Positions 41,804 to 52,748 of a stretch of 64,000 nucleotides of DNA are shown piece after piece. The stretch's first letter is position 1; each line of letters starts with the position of its first letter. The DNA lies in NCBI GenBank assembly GCA_011503125.2, contig WWBZ02000011.1:310001-374000 (forward strand), read 5' to 3'. The notes under the pieces were generated by a model that saw only the letters and a program-made list of their open reading frames with translations, ran no database searches and had not been told where the DNA came from. Both the position numbers and the translations under genes were made by a program. Origin of the DNA: Botryosphaeria dothidea (lineage: Eukaryota > Ascomycota > Dothideomycetes > Botryosphaeriales > Botryosphaeriaceae).

Positions 41804-44423
41804 TTAGATCTGGAACTTCTCCAAATACTTCGTCGCCTGCTCCAACGCCTCATCCAGCTTATCCGGGTTGGTGCCCTGGCCGATCGCCGTCTTGCCCTTG
41901 CCACCGGCCTTGCCGCCGATGAGCTCGGAGACGGACTTGGACCAATCGCCCGCAGAGGCGCCCTGGGTTTCGAAGTGCTATTGATTATCGTCAGCCATCA
42001 CCATCCTGAGTAACATGTAGAGACGGAAATACTTACATCGCCCATGTAGCAACCGTGCGCGACCTTGCCCTCCTGAGCATCGCCAGCGATCAGGTAGACC
42101 GTCTTATCCTTCTGCTTGCTGCTGACGTGCTTGAGCGCCTCGGTGATGGCCTTGCTGGTGTGCGCGTTGTAGTCGAGCTTCTGCACGAGGAACTTGGCGT
42201 CCTTGTTCTCGGCGAAGTAGCCGTTGACCGTGTCCAGCACCTTCTGGCTGACGGCCTTGCTCATCTTCTTCTGCTCGGTAAGGATGCCCTTAGACACGGC
42301 CTCGAAGCGCTTGCGCATCTTGGCCTTGTCGAGCAGCGAGATGGACAGCTCGTTCAGCTCGTTCTGGATCTTCTTGGCCAGCGCCTCCTTCTCCGGCCCG
42401 AACGCCATCTTCTCCAGCCGCTCGAGCTCCTTGGAGAAGTCCGCGGCGATGCGCTGCACGTCGTACGCGCCCTGGCCGGTGACGGCAATGATGCGGCGGA
42501 TGCCCTTGGCGATGCCGCTCTCCTCGACGACGACGAGCTCCTTGATCTCGCCGGTGCTCGCAACGTGAGTGCCACCGCAGAACTCGATGCTGAGCTTCTC
42601 CCAGTCCTTGTTCTCGGGGTCCTTCATGATGTCCGAAACGGGGACACCGATAGAGACAACGCGGACGGGATCGGGGTACTTCTCACCGAAGATGGCGCGG
42701 ACGCCACGGATCTTATACGCATCTGCGACGGTGATAGGCTCAACATACACCGTACGGTTGTCGCGGATGTAGCCATTTGCGATAGTCTCGATCTTCTGAA
42801 TTTCAGGCTCAGTGATACCCTGCTTGTGCGAGAAATCGAAACGCAGCTTCTCAGGGGCGACAAGCGAACCCTTCTGGTCGATGTCCCAGCCAAGGACCTC
42901 ACGCAGAGCATAGTTGAGCACGTGAGTACCAGTGTGGTTGCTGCGGATGGGGTTGCGGCGGAGTTCGTCGTACTCGCAGATGACCTCATCCTCGACCGAG
43001 AGAGCGCCGTAGCTGAGGTAACCGGTGTGGAGGACGAAGCCGTTCGAGACTTGCACATTCTGAACATCAAAGGCAGCTTCATTGGCACCCTCAATCAGAA
43101 TCTTGCCAGTGTCATACTCCTGACCACCCTGTTCGGCATAGAAGTTTGTCCTGTCCAGAACAAGACCGATCTGCTCGCCCTCGCCAGCCTCACTCGTGCT
43201 CTTGATGAACTTCTTCTCCGGATGGAAAATGGCCTTGACCTTTGCGGTGATGTTGTCCTTCGCGAACTTGAATGAATCGTTTGTTGTGGGGACCTTCAAG
43301 TCCTGGAGCTGTCCAAGAGCGTGTACGTCAAGCTTGACAATGTTGGCGCCAGCCTTCTTAGCACCCTTGCTGGCCTCCCTCGCAATGGCCTGCGCTTCCC
43401 TAACCTCAGCATCATCGATGGTAAGGCCCCTCTCCTCGGCCATAATCAGAGTCAAATCCTCCGGGAATCCGTAGGTGTCGTACAGTCTCCACACATCCTT
43501 TCCAGGAATCTTCTTGCTTCCGCTGGCCTCAACCTGCTTGGCGTACTTGTCGAACATGACCTCGCCACGATCCAAACTCTTAGCGAAAGCCTGCTCCTCC
43601 TCATCCAGAATCTCCTTGACATCCTGCTCCCTCTTCTTGATCTCCGGGAACATGTCGCCGACCTGCTCCACAAGCGTCGGCACAATCTTGGAGAAAAAGC
43701 TGCCAATGTCGGTCTGGAGATACTTGCGGGCGTAGCGGGCACCTCTCCTCAGGACACGGCGAACAACATAACCACGGCCAACAGCGTCAGGAATGGCACC
43801 ATCGGAGATGGCGAAGGTCAGCAGACGAACGTGGTCAGCAACGACACGGTAGGCAGTGTCGATTCCATCCGGGTCCTCGTCGCCGAACTTGCCGTTATAT
43901 TCCCTTACACCGGTGATTTCCTGGATCCTCTTGAACAGCGGGGTAAAGACGTCGGTGTCGTAGTTGGACATCTTGTTCTGGAGCACGGAAACCAGACGCT
44001 CGAAGCCCATACCGGTATCAACGTGCTTGTTGGGTAGCGACCTCAGCGACCTATCAGGCTCGCGGTTGTACTGGATAAAGACGTTGTTCCAAATCTCCAG
44101 GACATTAGGGTCATCCTGGTTGACGAGGTGGGCAGCGTTGCGGCCGCCTATCCTGTCGTAGTGAATCTCACTGCAGGGACCGCAAGGGCCCTGGTCACCC
44201 ATCTCCCAGAAATTGTCCTTTGCATTGCCCTTCAGAATGTGATCATCCGCGACACCAACACCCTTCCAGTATTGCCTAGCCTCCTCGTCGGCCTCGAGAC
44301 CCAGGCTCTTGTCGCCCTCGAAGTAGGTGACGTACAGACGGTCAGGCTCCAGGCCGTAGACCTTTGTCAGCAGCTCCCACGAGTACTCAATTGCCTCCTT
44401 CTTGAAGTAGTCGCCAAAGCTCC

Positions 44424-44454
<31 letters not shown>

Positions 44455-44751
44455 GTAGCTGTCCTTGCCAACGTCGTCCAGGTCATTGTGCTTGCCACCG
44501 GCACGAATGCACTTTTGCGAGTTGACAGCACGCTTCAGAGTGGCGAAATCCGAATTGGGGTCAACGGTTCCCAGGAAGATGGACTTGTACTGGTTCATAC
44601 CAGCATTGGTGAACAGTAAGGTGGGGTCGGACAGCGGCACGACGGACGACGAGGGCACGAAGGTGTGGCCATTCTTCTTGAAGTAGTCGAGGAAGGTCTG
44701 GCGCACGCGTTGGGCGGCCCACTCGGGCTGCTGGTCGACGATGGAGGCCAT
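41804..44751 (-). CDS. Alanyl-tRNA synthetase
   Basis: Two exons, 44751..42037 and 41977..41804, with a 59-base intron (GTAAGT donor, TAG acceptor, phase 0), give 962 residues from the ATG at 44751. All class IIc AlaRS parts are present. The catalytic core begins '[20 protein letters not shown]' and includes '[16 protein letters not shown]' and '[18 protein letters not shown]'. The editing domain has 'HTGTH' (about residue 607) and 'CGGTH' (about 726), the zinc ligands. The C-Ala domain ends '[15 protein letters not shown]'. It charges tRNA-Ala and hydrolyses mischarged Ser and Gly. The reading frame stays open for 98 codons upstream to another ATG at 45045; that extension is listed separately. 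The start at 44751 was chosen for the cytosolic form because its context is strong (A at -3, G at +4). Confidence 0.97.
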
Positions 44752-45045
44752 TGTGCGGCGGGGTTGACGCAGCGGAAGACGCGCTGCGGGGCGCAGCGGT
44801 GGTCGGATGGGGGAGCGTAGGCTTGGAGCGGTCGCGCGCGGTGCGGAGCGGAGAGCGGGGACTTGGCTTGTGTGCGGGTGGAGGACGCTGGCGCGGGTGG
44901 TGCGGTCGGTGGTGCCAGGAATTTGTAGAAGCTTCTGCGCGCGGGACTGGAGCGGCGTCAAATATCGCCCTCGCCCTCGCCCGCCGCCGTGACTCACGAA
45001 GCCGCTATCACTGCCAAACACGGACCCCGCCCGGAGTCGCAGCAT
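44752..45045 (-). other. In-frame N-terminal extension of AlaRS, candidate mitochondrial presequence
   Basis: The 98 codons before the cytosolic ATG are open and start at an ATG (45045) with a weak context (T at -3). The translation is rich in Arg, Ser, Leu and Ala, with only two acidic residues ('[16 protein letters not shown]' at its start, 'LRQPRRT' at its end), as expected of a mitochondrial targeting peptide. A single fungal AlaRS gene serving both compartments is known from yeast ALA1, so leaky scanning here is a plausible inference. Confidence 0.6.
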
Positions 45046-45185
45046 TCACCCTGTCTCCCCCGAAAACCGACCCTGTGCGACAATGCGGTGAGCGCGACGG
45101 CGCAAGCTGAGCGAAATTCGACCTGTTGGATGCGCGTGCGCTGGCCGACGAGCTGTTGACGTTTGGAGTGCAAGGTGATGGGGGA
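45046..45185. promoter_or_regulatory. Very short bidirectional promoter
   Basis: Only 140 bases separate the upstream AlaRS ATG (minus) from the ATG of the divergent gene at 45186 (plus); 434 bases if the cytosolic AlaRS start is used. Transcription starts of the long AlaRS form must lie here or inside the neighbour. No TATA box was recognised. Confidence 0.4.
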
Positions 45186-45900
45186 ATGGCCACCCGCGCC
45201 GATGTAATGTCCACGCAAACTGAGCCGCACCGCGGCCACAAACGCCCCGCCTCCGAAACTCTAGACTCCGAGCAGCGTCTGTCCAAGCGCTTCAACCTTC
45301 TGAATATCGGTACGTGCCTCTGCTGCCCACGGCGCTGCCCCAGTCGAGCGCTGACAGCCTGCCCTAGACAGCAACGGCAAGCTCTACATCCCCGTCGCCG
45401 CCTCGTCTTCCGCTGCCGACTCCACACCACCTCTCGATCCAAGCTCCTCCCGCTCCATCACAGCCAAATCTCAGGACGATGACTGGATGCAGCTGGAAGA
45501 CACCAAGGACAAGGTGTACATCTACGATCTCGACAAGGAGCTTGCCGAGCTCGAATCTGACGAAGAGAATCCCATCTTTATTCCTGACATCGAAAAACAT
45601 CTCACCAAAATCCCCAAGCACGTCTTGATGAGCACCGGCAGAGAATTGGAAACCACTGCCGACAACCAGCTTGTGCTCTACAGCGTTCCTGCCTCATTGT
45701 CCGTCCCCGAGGAGAAGGACAGCGTTAGGAAAGCCATTATTGAAGCTCGACAAAGGGCCGAGAAGAAGCCCGTAAAGCCTATCTCACAGCAGACACCAAG
45801 TAACGATCTCACAAATAATGAGATCGATGACGCTGCCATGTTCACTGATGCAGATATCCCGACTGACGATATGGAAGTCGAGCCTATGGACATCGAATGA
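45186..45900 (+). CDS. Conserved acidic fungal protein of unknown function
   Basis: Exons 45186..45309 and 45368..45900 flank a 58-base intron (GTACGT..CCTAG, phase 1), giving 218 residues. The ATG at 45186 is the first in frame after the TTG-initiated extension. Recognisable conserved pieces are 'LSKRFNLLNI' before the intron, and 'NGKLYIPV', 'DDDWMQLEDTKDKVYIYDLD' and 'FIPDIEKHLTKIPKHVL' after it. The C-terminus is acidic ('DDMEVEPMDIE'). It has no signal peptide or membrane segment. I recall similar short proteins in many Pezizomycotina but no function; a nuclear role is only a guess from the basic then acidic composition. Confidence 0.85.
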
Positions 45901-46154
45901 CGCGGAGGAAACACGATCAGACGTGAATTCTCCTATGATGCGTTCTATTTTACGCCTATGCTATTGCGAAGAAAATGAACTAAGATTGGTCCAATGTGGT
46001 ATCGATGTGACTGTAGCATGTGTACAGTGTGGTTCCGCCAAACGCCGCCGGCAGGCTCAACCAGTGAGCGGGCCAGATCCCTACGTTTCCCTAAGAACTC
46101 AATTATGGTGACAATTACAATTTGACAACTGCAATTACTGAAAGCACAGAATGC

Positions 46155-46853
46155 CTAAAGCCGGAATGGGTTGGAGCTTCCGGTGTGGTGCGCCTGCGCG
46201 GGAGGGGTGGGCTCGTCGCTGACAACGCCAGTCTGCTGAGTGCCCTGCGGTACTTGAGAACCCGAAGGTGGTGGTCCAGGAGGAGGAGCATATTGCTGCT
46301 GGGGGTCGACCTTGGTAGCTCCTGGAGGCGGTTGGTAGGTGGGCGGCATCTCTCCGCTGTACAGTGGCGGAGGCTCGGGGTAAGGTTGCATAGCGTGACC
46401 GTTCTGTCCGGGAGCGTAGTACTGCTGCGGTCCACCGTGATATTGGTAGTAGACGACGCCCTGCATTTGCGGTTCGAAGCGCGCGCGCTGGTACCTCGGG
46501 ACAAGCCACTGATGCCGATGTTGGTCTTGGCTCTAAAGAATACGAGATTGAGGAGCAGAGTTTGCTTACCTTGTGGTATGCCAGAGGGGCGAGGCCCTTC
46601 TTCATCCTACGCTGAGCGTGGATGTAGCCTCCGATAAACCACAGAAGGAAAATGCCCATGAAGACAGCGAAGATGACATATTTGATGATCACGCCTTCCT
46701 GCAAGCCAACCTGTTAGAGCAGCCTCGCAAGTACGAGCGGGGCAGCAGACATACCTTCGTATACCAGAAGGAGTCGTAGGCGAATTCATCATCGTCAGTC
46801 CCGAAGACTGGATCGTTGTTGTTGTTGTTGTTGTCTTGGCGCGGCAAAATCAT
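46155..46853 (-). CDS. RCR-like single-pass membrane protein with PY motifs
   Basis: Exons 46853..46755, 46698..46570 and 46508..46155 (introns of 56 and 61 bases, both phase 0) give 193 residues. The N-terminus has an Asn run (residues 8-13) and acidic residues. It is followed by a transmembrane helix at about 36-56 ('YVIFAVFMGIFLLWFIGGYI') and a basic stop-transfer segment ('HAQRRMKKGLAPLAYHK'). The conserved 'WLVPRYQRARFEP' segment leads into a Pro/Gln/Tyr-rich cytosolic tail. The tail contains two PPxY motifs, PPLY and PPTY, within 'PPPLYSGEMPPTYQPP', which are ligands for WW domains of Rsp5-type ubiquitin ligases. This arrangement fits Rcr1/Rcr2-type proteins (chitin deposition, plasma-membrane to vacuole traffic), though the family assignment is tentative. 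It is divergent from vps8. Confidence 0.85.
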
Positions 46854-47731
46854 GGTGTCGTGAGGCGTAAGAGGCGTTGGGTGGTAGAAATCTGGGGTAT
46901 TCTGAAGAACAAAAAGAGAAAGAAGAGAGAGACAAGAGAATGAAGAGGGTGAGCAGTTGTAGACGCAATGTGGCTCAGAAGCGGCTCTGAGGCTGCGTGT
47001 GGAACGCAGGGAGTTTCAGTGACTGTCTGGGCGCGGATAGGACTGTCGGACGTTGAAGAATTTAAAGTTCCGGCAACGACGCTGAGAGGCGCGAGCGCAG
47101 AAGCGGACAAAGCGAGCGGCAGCGAGTGTGGAGCGAGCAGGGAGAAAGAAGGAAAGGGACAGGAAGGAAGACAGATCACTTATTGCAAACGAAATGAGGC
47201 CTTCCAATCGAGGGGCGGGAGCGAAGGGCGGAGGCAGGGCATGACAGGCTGGGTCGGCAGCGCGCGGCGGGCCGAAGAGCTCGTGTGGCAGGCGCGTGTG
47301 GCTGAGCAGGAAAGTGCGAGGGCGACTAGCCACACAACAGGGAAGCGCGCCCGCAAATCAGACGCCACGGCACGTGCCTGCCCGTGCTCCTGCCCGTTGT
47401 CGAATCGAAAGCTGACGCCTGCGATGGTCACAGAGCTCCCGCCGAGTCGAGCAGCCCACCTTGCCCGTCGTCACCGCCAACGACTGCGATTTCCGCCAAG
47501 TGCCCCGTGGCTCCAGGCCTTGAACCGCTCCGCTCCCTTGTGCGTCAGCTATTCGTTCCGACCCGCATCGCAAACGACGCGCCAGCCCCGGAGATAGGCA
47601 TCAACACCAGCTGCGCGCTTTGGCACTACCCGCATTTCCGCCGACAGCTTTCCACCCCACCTCCCGGCCATTGGATCTGAACCACCATACATACTCTCCG
47701 GCGGAGCGATGAGCATCGAGAGGCGACCCAG
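46854..47731. promoter_or_regulatory. Divergent promoter between RCR-like gene and vps8, with an uORF
   Basis: An 878-base gap with no supported gene, although long frames are open in it (46968-47597 plus). Immediately before vps8 there is a short upstream ORF: ATG at 47709, eight sense codons, and a stop at 47733-47735 that overlaps the vps8 ATG as ATGA. If it is in the transcript it could lower vps8 translation or work through reinitiation. Confidence 0.5.
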
Positions 47732-50700
47732 ATGAGCTCCGCAGACGGAGACAGCGATGTCAGCGGTGGCAGCGAAGACGTCCATGCCGCTGACGGAGCC
47801 CTGGCCAACCTGCACAATGATCCCGCGCCCGATCCCGCGCCCGATCCCGCGCCTGAGACGGCGCGCCCCGACTCGGAGCTTAGGCATATCATCGAGGAGG
47901 AGCAAAGGGAGCTGCGCGCCGATCCGGAGCACGGTACCAATGGCACGAGCTTCCATGGTTACGCCAAGGTCAAAGAGGAACAGCAGGAAATCGATTCCGA
48001 GAGCCCATCGCCGTCGCTGCCGCAGCGCAATGCTTTCCATGGTGCCATGAGCCCAGAGGGCTCCGTTTCCACCCCGGACGACTCCCCTTCTGTTCAAGTG
48101 CGCCTGCTTTCCCACCATTTTGAGCTCTGCCACTGATACTACGTAGGGCTCCGCACTCTCTTCCCCGGGCAGCAGTGTCCCACCTTCGTACGCATCGTTC
48201 GCAAGAGCTCAGAGACCACCGTCATTGCAACCTTTCGAACGCAGATTCTCCGCACGATTGCCGTCTTCTCCGCGCGACTCCCCAAGAGCGATTTCGCCCG
48301 CCTTTCTGGGGCCGCACTCACGACAATCGTCGCTGTCAAGTCAGCTCCTCCAAAACCAAGACGAAGCGGATACGCCTCAGCCGCCTTGGGAGGTTGTCAG
48401 GTGGACAAAGTTGAAGAAAATCACAGGACAGGCTTTCTCTGAGCTGGGCAAGCGGAACTTTGGTCGGCCAACATGCCTCGCGGTTGCGGCTTCGATTATC
48501 ATTGGAACTTCAAAGGGCTTGGTTCTGGTATTTGACTACCATCAGACTCTCAAGTCCATCATAGGCCCGGGTACAAAGGCAATCGAATCTGGAGCGATCA
48601 CGTCTCTAGCCATCTCGGCAGACCATACGACTGTTGCTGGTGGCCATGCTTCGGGGAATATTTTCACCTGGGAGATTGCAAGATCTGCGAAGCCTTTCTT
48701 GCATATTCCGCCCCTAGACAGACGACAGCTAGTGAGCAGGCAGTCCGATGGCCATGTTTCAGACGTGGCTGTCCTTCATTTGGGCTTCTTGGGCACGCGT
48801 CATACTGCGCTTGTGTCTGCAGACGAAGGTGGCATGGCTTTCTCACATCTCGCCACAAGAGGTTTGGGTGCCGTCGGTCGAACGGTGAAAACCACTCGGA
48901 TTTTAGGCAGGTACCCGCCTTCCGCGGGTGCTATTGAACAACCACGAAAGTCCAGCTCCGTTCTTGCCTTTTCACCGCTACCGTTGGGAAACGTGGAACA
49001 GCCTACGGACTCGCTCGGTCTGACCGCACTCCTCACCCCTTACCTTCTCGTGATTGTTTCGACCACGCCGATAGCCGAGACGCAACATAAAATGTCGCGG
49101 CCAAAGGAGGTAGTGCCACACAGTACCTTGAGTGGATGTCTAGCGTGGTTCCCGGCTGTCAAGTTAAAAGGTTCCGGAGATGAAAGTCCGCAGGCCGTCT
49201 CGAAGACGAAACTTGTGTATTGCTGGTCAAACGTTCTCACGGTTCTGGACGTGGAAACATCAGACCAGCAGGAAAAAGGCGCAAGACCTACGCTTCATTT
49301 CAGACCTCGCAGCCGTTGGAGGGCGGAGGAAGCAATTGTTGCTGTGCAGTGGATCAGCAGATCGGTCCTTGGTGTACTCACCATTAGCCAGCGTCTCATC
49401 ATTCTTGAAGATAATACTCTTCGGATGACAGACTCGTTTGACCTCATTCAGAAACACATTTTCCATCAGGACTTGTTCTCGCGCCAGTTGCATTCCGTTG
49501 TGGAACAGTTGGATGAGCATGACGACTCCATGCACGGTGTCGTCGCAGACGCCTTCTACATGAGCTTCCGCGCTTACAAAGGACGACTGTTTCTGCTTGG
49601 TTTCAACGACGTCTCAATTGGTACTCTTTCCAATTGGGCGGATCGGCTCCTTGCTCTGATGGAGGAGGGTGACTACATAGCTGCTATTGAGCTGGCTACG
49701 TCCTACTACAACGGCGATGCGGACAAGTTAACGGTAGGTCTGCCCAGCGATGATGTCTCAAGACATGCTTTGGTCCAAGAGAAGCTATTAGAGATGATCT
49801 CGGCTTCTTTGAGATACACCTTCTCCAGGAAAGATTCATCCGAGGATGAACCAACGCGTTCTCGAATTCTTGAGCTCGCCTCCGCAAGCTTTTCAGCATG
49901 TCTGAGCATGGAGGAAATGGATTTCTTATTTGAGGAAGTCTACGAAGCGTTCCAGAATGCGTCGTCCGAGAACGTGTTCTTCGAGATCCTGGAGCCTTAC
50001 ATTGTCGAAGATGAGATAGCATCCGTGCCGCCGGATGTGCTCAAGGACATGATAACACAGTATGCATCCCAAGGCCGTGCTACCAGGCTCGAGGAGATGA
50101 TCTGCCACTTGGATACGTCCACCATAGACATCAACCAGGTCACGATTCTGTGCAGACAGTTCAGTCTGTATGACGCACTTATCTATGTGTGGACCAGGTC
50201 CTTGCGGGACTACATCACCCCGCTTATTGATCTGCTCACGTTAATCAAGGTCCTTTTGTCAGGCAATGATGTTAATGAAGTAACGGAGGAACAGCTTCTT
50301 ACCTCCGCGATGAAGATTTTCCCGTTCCTGGCATATACCTGCACAGGACGCATTTATCCTGGAGGCGCGACCTTGCCAGACGACGAGGCGGACGAGTCTA
50401 AGGATGCACTATATTCCTATGTCTTCTCCGGGAAACTTACGGAATGGCCTAGAGGTAGTGGTGATACTTTCCAACCCCTTCCGGACAAGGATTCGTCCGA
50501 ATCGTTTCCTTATCTTCGCGCCATCCTCAGATTTGACACTCCAAGCTTCATGAGTATGCTCAACGAGGCATTTGAAGACTCCTATCTCAATGGGGACCAG
50601 GGCACCCCTGGTGGAGCCCTCAATGGCGTGTCGACAACTGAGCGTTCTTCTGGACGGAGACCAACGCGCCAGTATATCCTCAACATTCTCCTTGGAGTCA

Positions 50701-52748
50701 TGTCCGAAGGCCAGTTCGACTCCGAGGACACCATTTACCTGTACATGTTTGTTGCCCGAAACCTACCGAAATTTCCACAATACATTATTCTTCCAGGAAG
50801 CGCACTTCACAAGTTACTCGAAGGACTTTGCGATTATCCATCCGAGGTGGTAGCAGATGATTGTCAGCTCAGTGTTGAGTATCTGCTCTCAGTCTATCAT
50901 CCTACAGACATCGAGTCACTTGTGCCATTGTTTGAGAAAGCCGGATTTTACCGAGTGCTCAAATCAGTATACAGCGGTGCAAAGCAGTACGCCCGCCTTG
51001 TAGAAACCTATCTCAACGACACAGATGATCGACCAGCGGTGTTCGAGTGCATCAGAGACTGTTTACGGCCCGGCAAAGGTTTGAACAAAAGGCAAATCAG
51101 CGATGTCCACGCTGTCATCCTTTCCCATGCGCTGGACCTAGCCAATATTGATGCATCGCTCACTGCACGGACATTGAGGAACTCAGCTCCTGAGCTTTTG
51201 AAATCCGTCCTCGACTCACTGGATGTGGACCCTTATGTCCAGTTCCTGTTTCTGAGAGCACTTCTTGAGCCAGATCAACAGACAATGACTGCCCAGCAAG
51301 CGCTTCCTACGGAGGTCCCAGCGGCTAGCTTCGTCGAGCAATATGTGCAGCTCATGTGCAAATATGATCCAACGCACGTTGCGGATTATGTCGGCTTCCT
51401 TCGCTCTGGCGATCTGCGTCTCGACAAGGTTCTTCCAGCGATGGAAAGCAGCGGTGTCGTCGACGCAGCGGTCGTACTCATGGCTCAAGACGGTCTCATC
51501 CAAGAGGGCATGACGCGGTTGATCAAACATCTTGGGACATTGGAGACTGCCTTGGTTGGCTTGCTCGATGCAGCAACCGAAAGCCCTGACAAGGCCAACA
51601 CGGAAGAAGCGGCGACTGATCTTCTGGAGGCGGTCCACAAGTACACCAAAATCGGCATCTGGCTCTGCCAAGGGCAAACACGCAACAACAAGAAAAAGAC
51701 GACAGAGAAGAAAGACCGTAAAGTGAACGGAGACAGCGGCACTGAAAAAGAACTCGACGTAGATGAACTACTCTGGCTCGACCTAATCGACACCGCCGTC
51801 GCCATGACCAAGAGCGTCTCAACATCAGCCACGCAGCTCAGCGCCAAGAGTCCTCCTTCAGACACAACGATCGACACGACCAAGATCACCAACAGCCTCC
51901 GCACGAACGTCCAGCAGACCTTCAGCGCCCTTCTCGCCTGCATGGCCGCTTCCGACTCCAAGCCGAGCGCCCACCAACAAGCCCTCACCGCCGCCCGCGC
52001 CGCAGCACAAAAACAACAGCAACAACAAAAGCGCCAATCCATCACAAACATCCCTGCCACAACAACCACCGCCACTGCCGCCGCCGGCCAGCCCTCCGCA
52101 TCCTTCCTCCGCATCCTCCGCGCCTTCCTCACGCGCGCCGCGCGCACCAGCCCGTCGCTGTCGGACCTGCGCAACGTGCTCGCCAGCATCTTCGCGGCGT
52201 ACACGTTCGAGGAGACGCTGATCTCGCTCGCCAACCGCTTTCTCGAGAAGGACGTCTTCGAGCACGTCGAGGAGGCGCACGCCAGGCGGCAGCGCGGGTG
52301 GCGGCCGAAAGGGCAGGTGTGCGAGGGGTGTAGGAGACGCGTGTGGGGTCCCGGGGCCGGGAGCGCGGTGTGGGATGCGTGGGAGAGGAAGAGGGAGGGG
52401 GTGGAGAGGGAGAGGCGCAGGGTTTGGGCGGTTAGGGGGGATAGCGAGGAGGCGGGGCGGGCGAGGCGGGGGAAGGGGAAGGCGGATGTTGTGGAGGACG
52501 CTGCTGCTGTGAAGGGCGAGGAGAGTGATGAGGATGGTGAGGGTGCTGGTGGAGAAAGTGTGGGGAACGTGGTCGTTTTTGCGTGTAGGCATCTTTGGCA
52601 TCAGCGGTGCTTGGTCAAGGGGAAGAAGAAGAAGGCGGCGGAGGGGGGAAGCGGTGCGGATGCGGAAGAGGAAGAGGAACAGCAGGGGAGGGAGTTCAAG
52701 TGTCCGATGTGTGAGGGGAAGAGGGGAGAGGATGCTGAGGCGGAGTAA
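47732..52748 (+). CDS. vps8: CORVET subunit Vps8
   Basis: Exons 47732..48097 and 48147..52748 (49-base intron, CACTGAT branch, phase 0) give 1655 residues. The N-terminus is acidic and disordered, with a three-fold 12-base repeat giving alternating Asp/Pro-Ala-Pro. A WD-like beta-propeller covers about 185-500 ('IIIGTSKGLVLVFDYHQTL', 'AGGHASGNIFTWEI'). The family signature 'AFYMSFRAYKGRLFLLG' is at about 575, and a long alpha-solenoid follows. The C-terminal RING-H2-like domain (about 1513-1655) has 'CEGCRRR', 'CRHLWHQRC' and 'CPMC'. Vps8 is the CORVET-specific tether subunit that binds Rab5/Vps21 on early endosomes. Insertions in the RING (poly-Gln, Lys/Glu-rich loops) separate its Cys pairs more than usual. 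GC at third positions rises sharply in the last 700 bases. Confidence 0.93.

Noticed and set aside
42055..43275. 406-codon plus-strand frame
   Set aside because: Antisense shadow of alanyl-tRNA synthetase.
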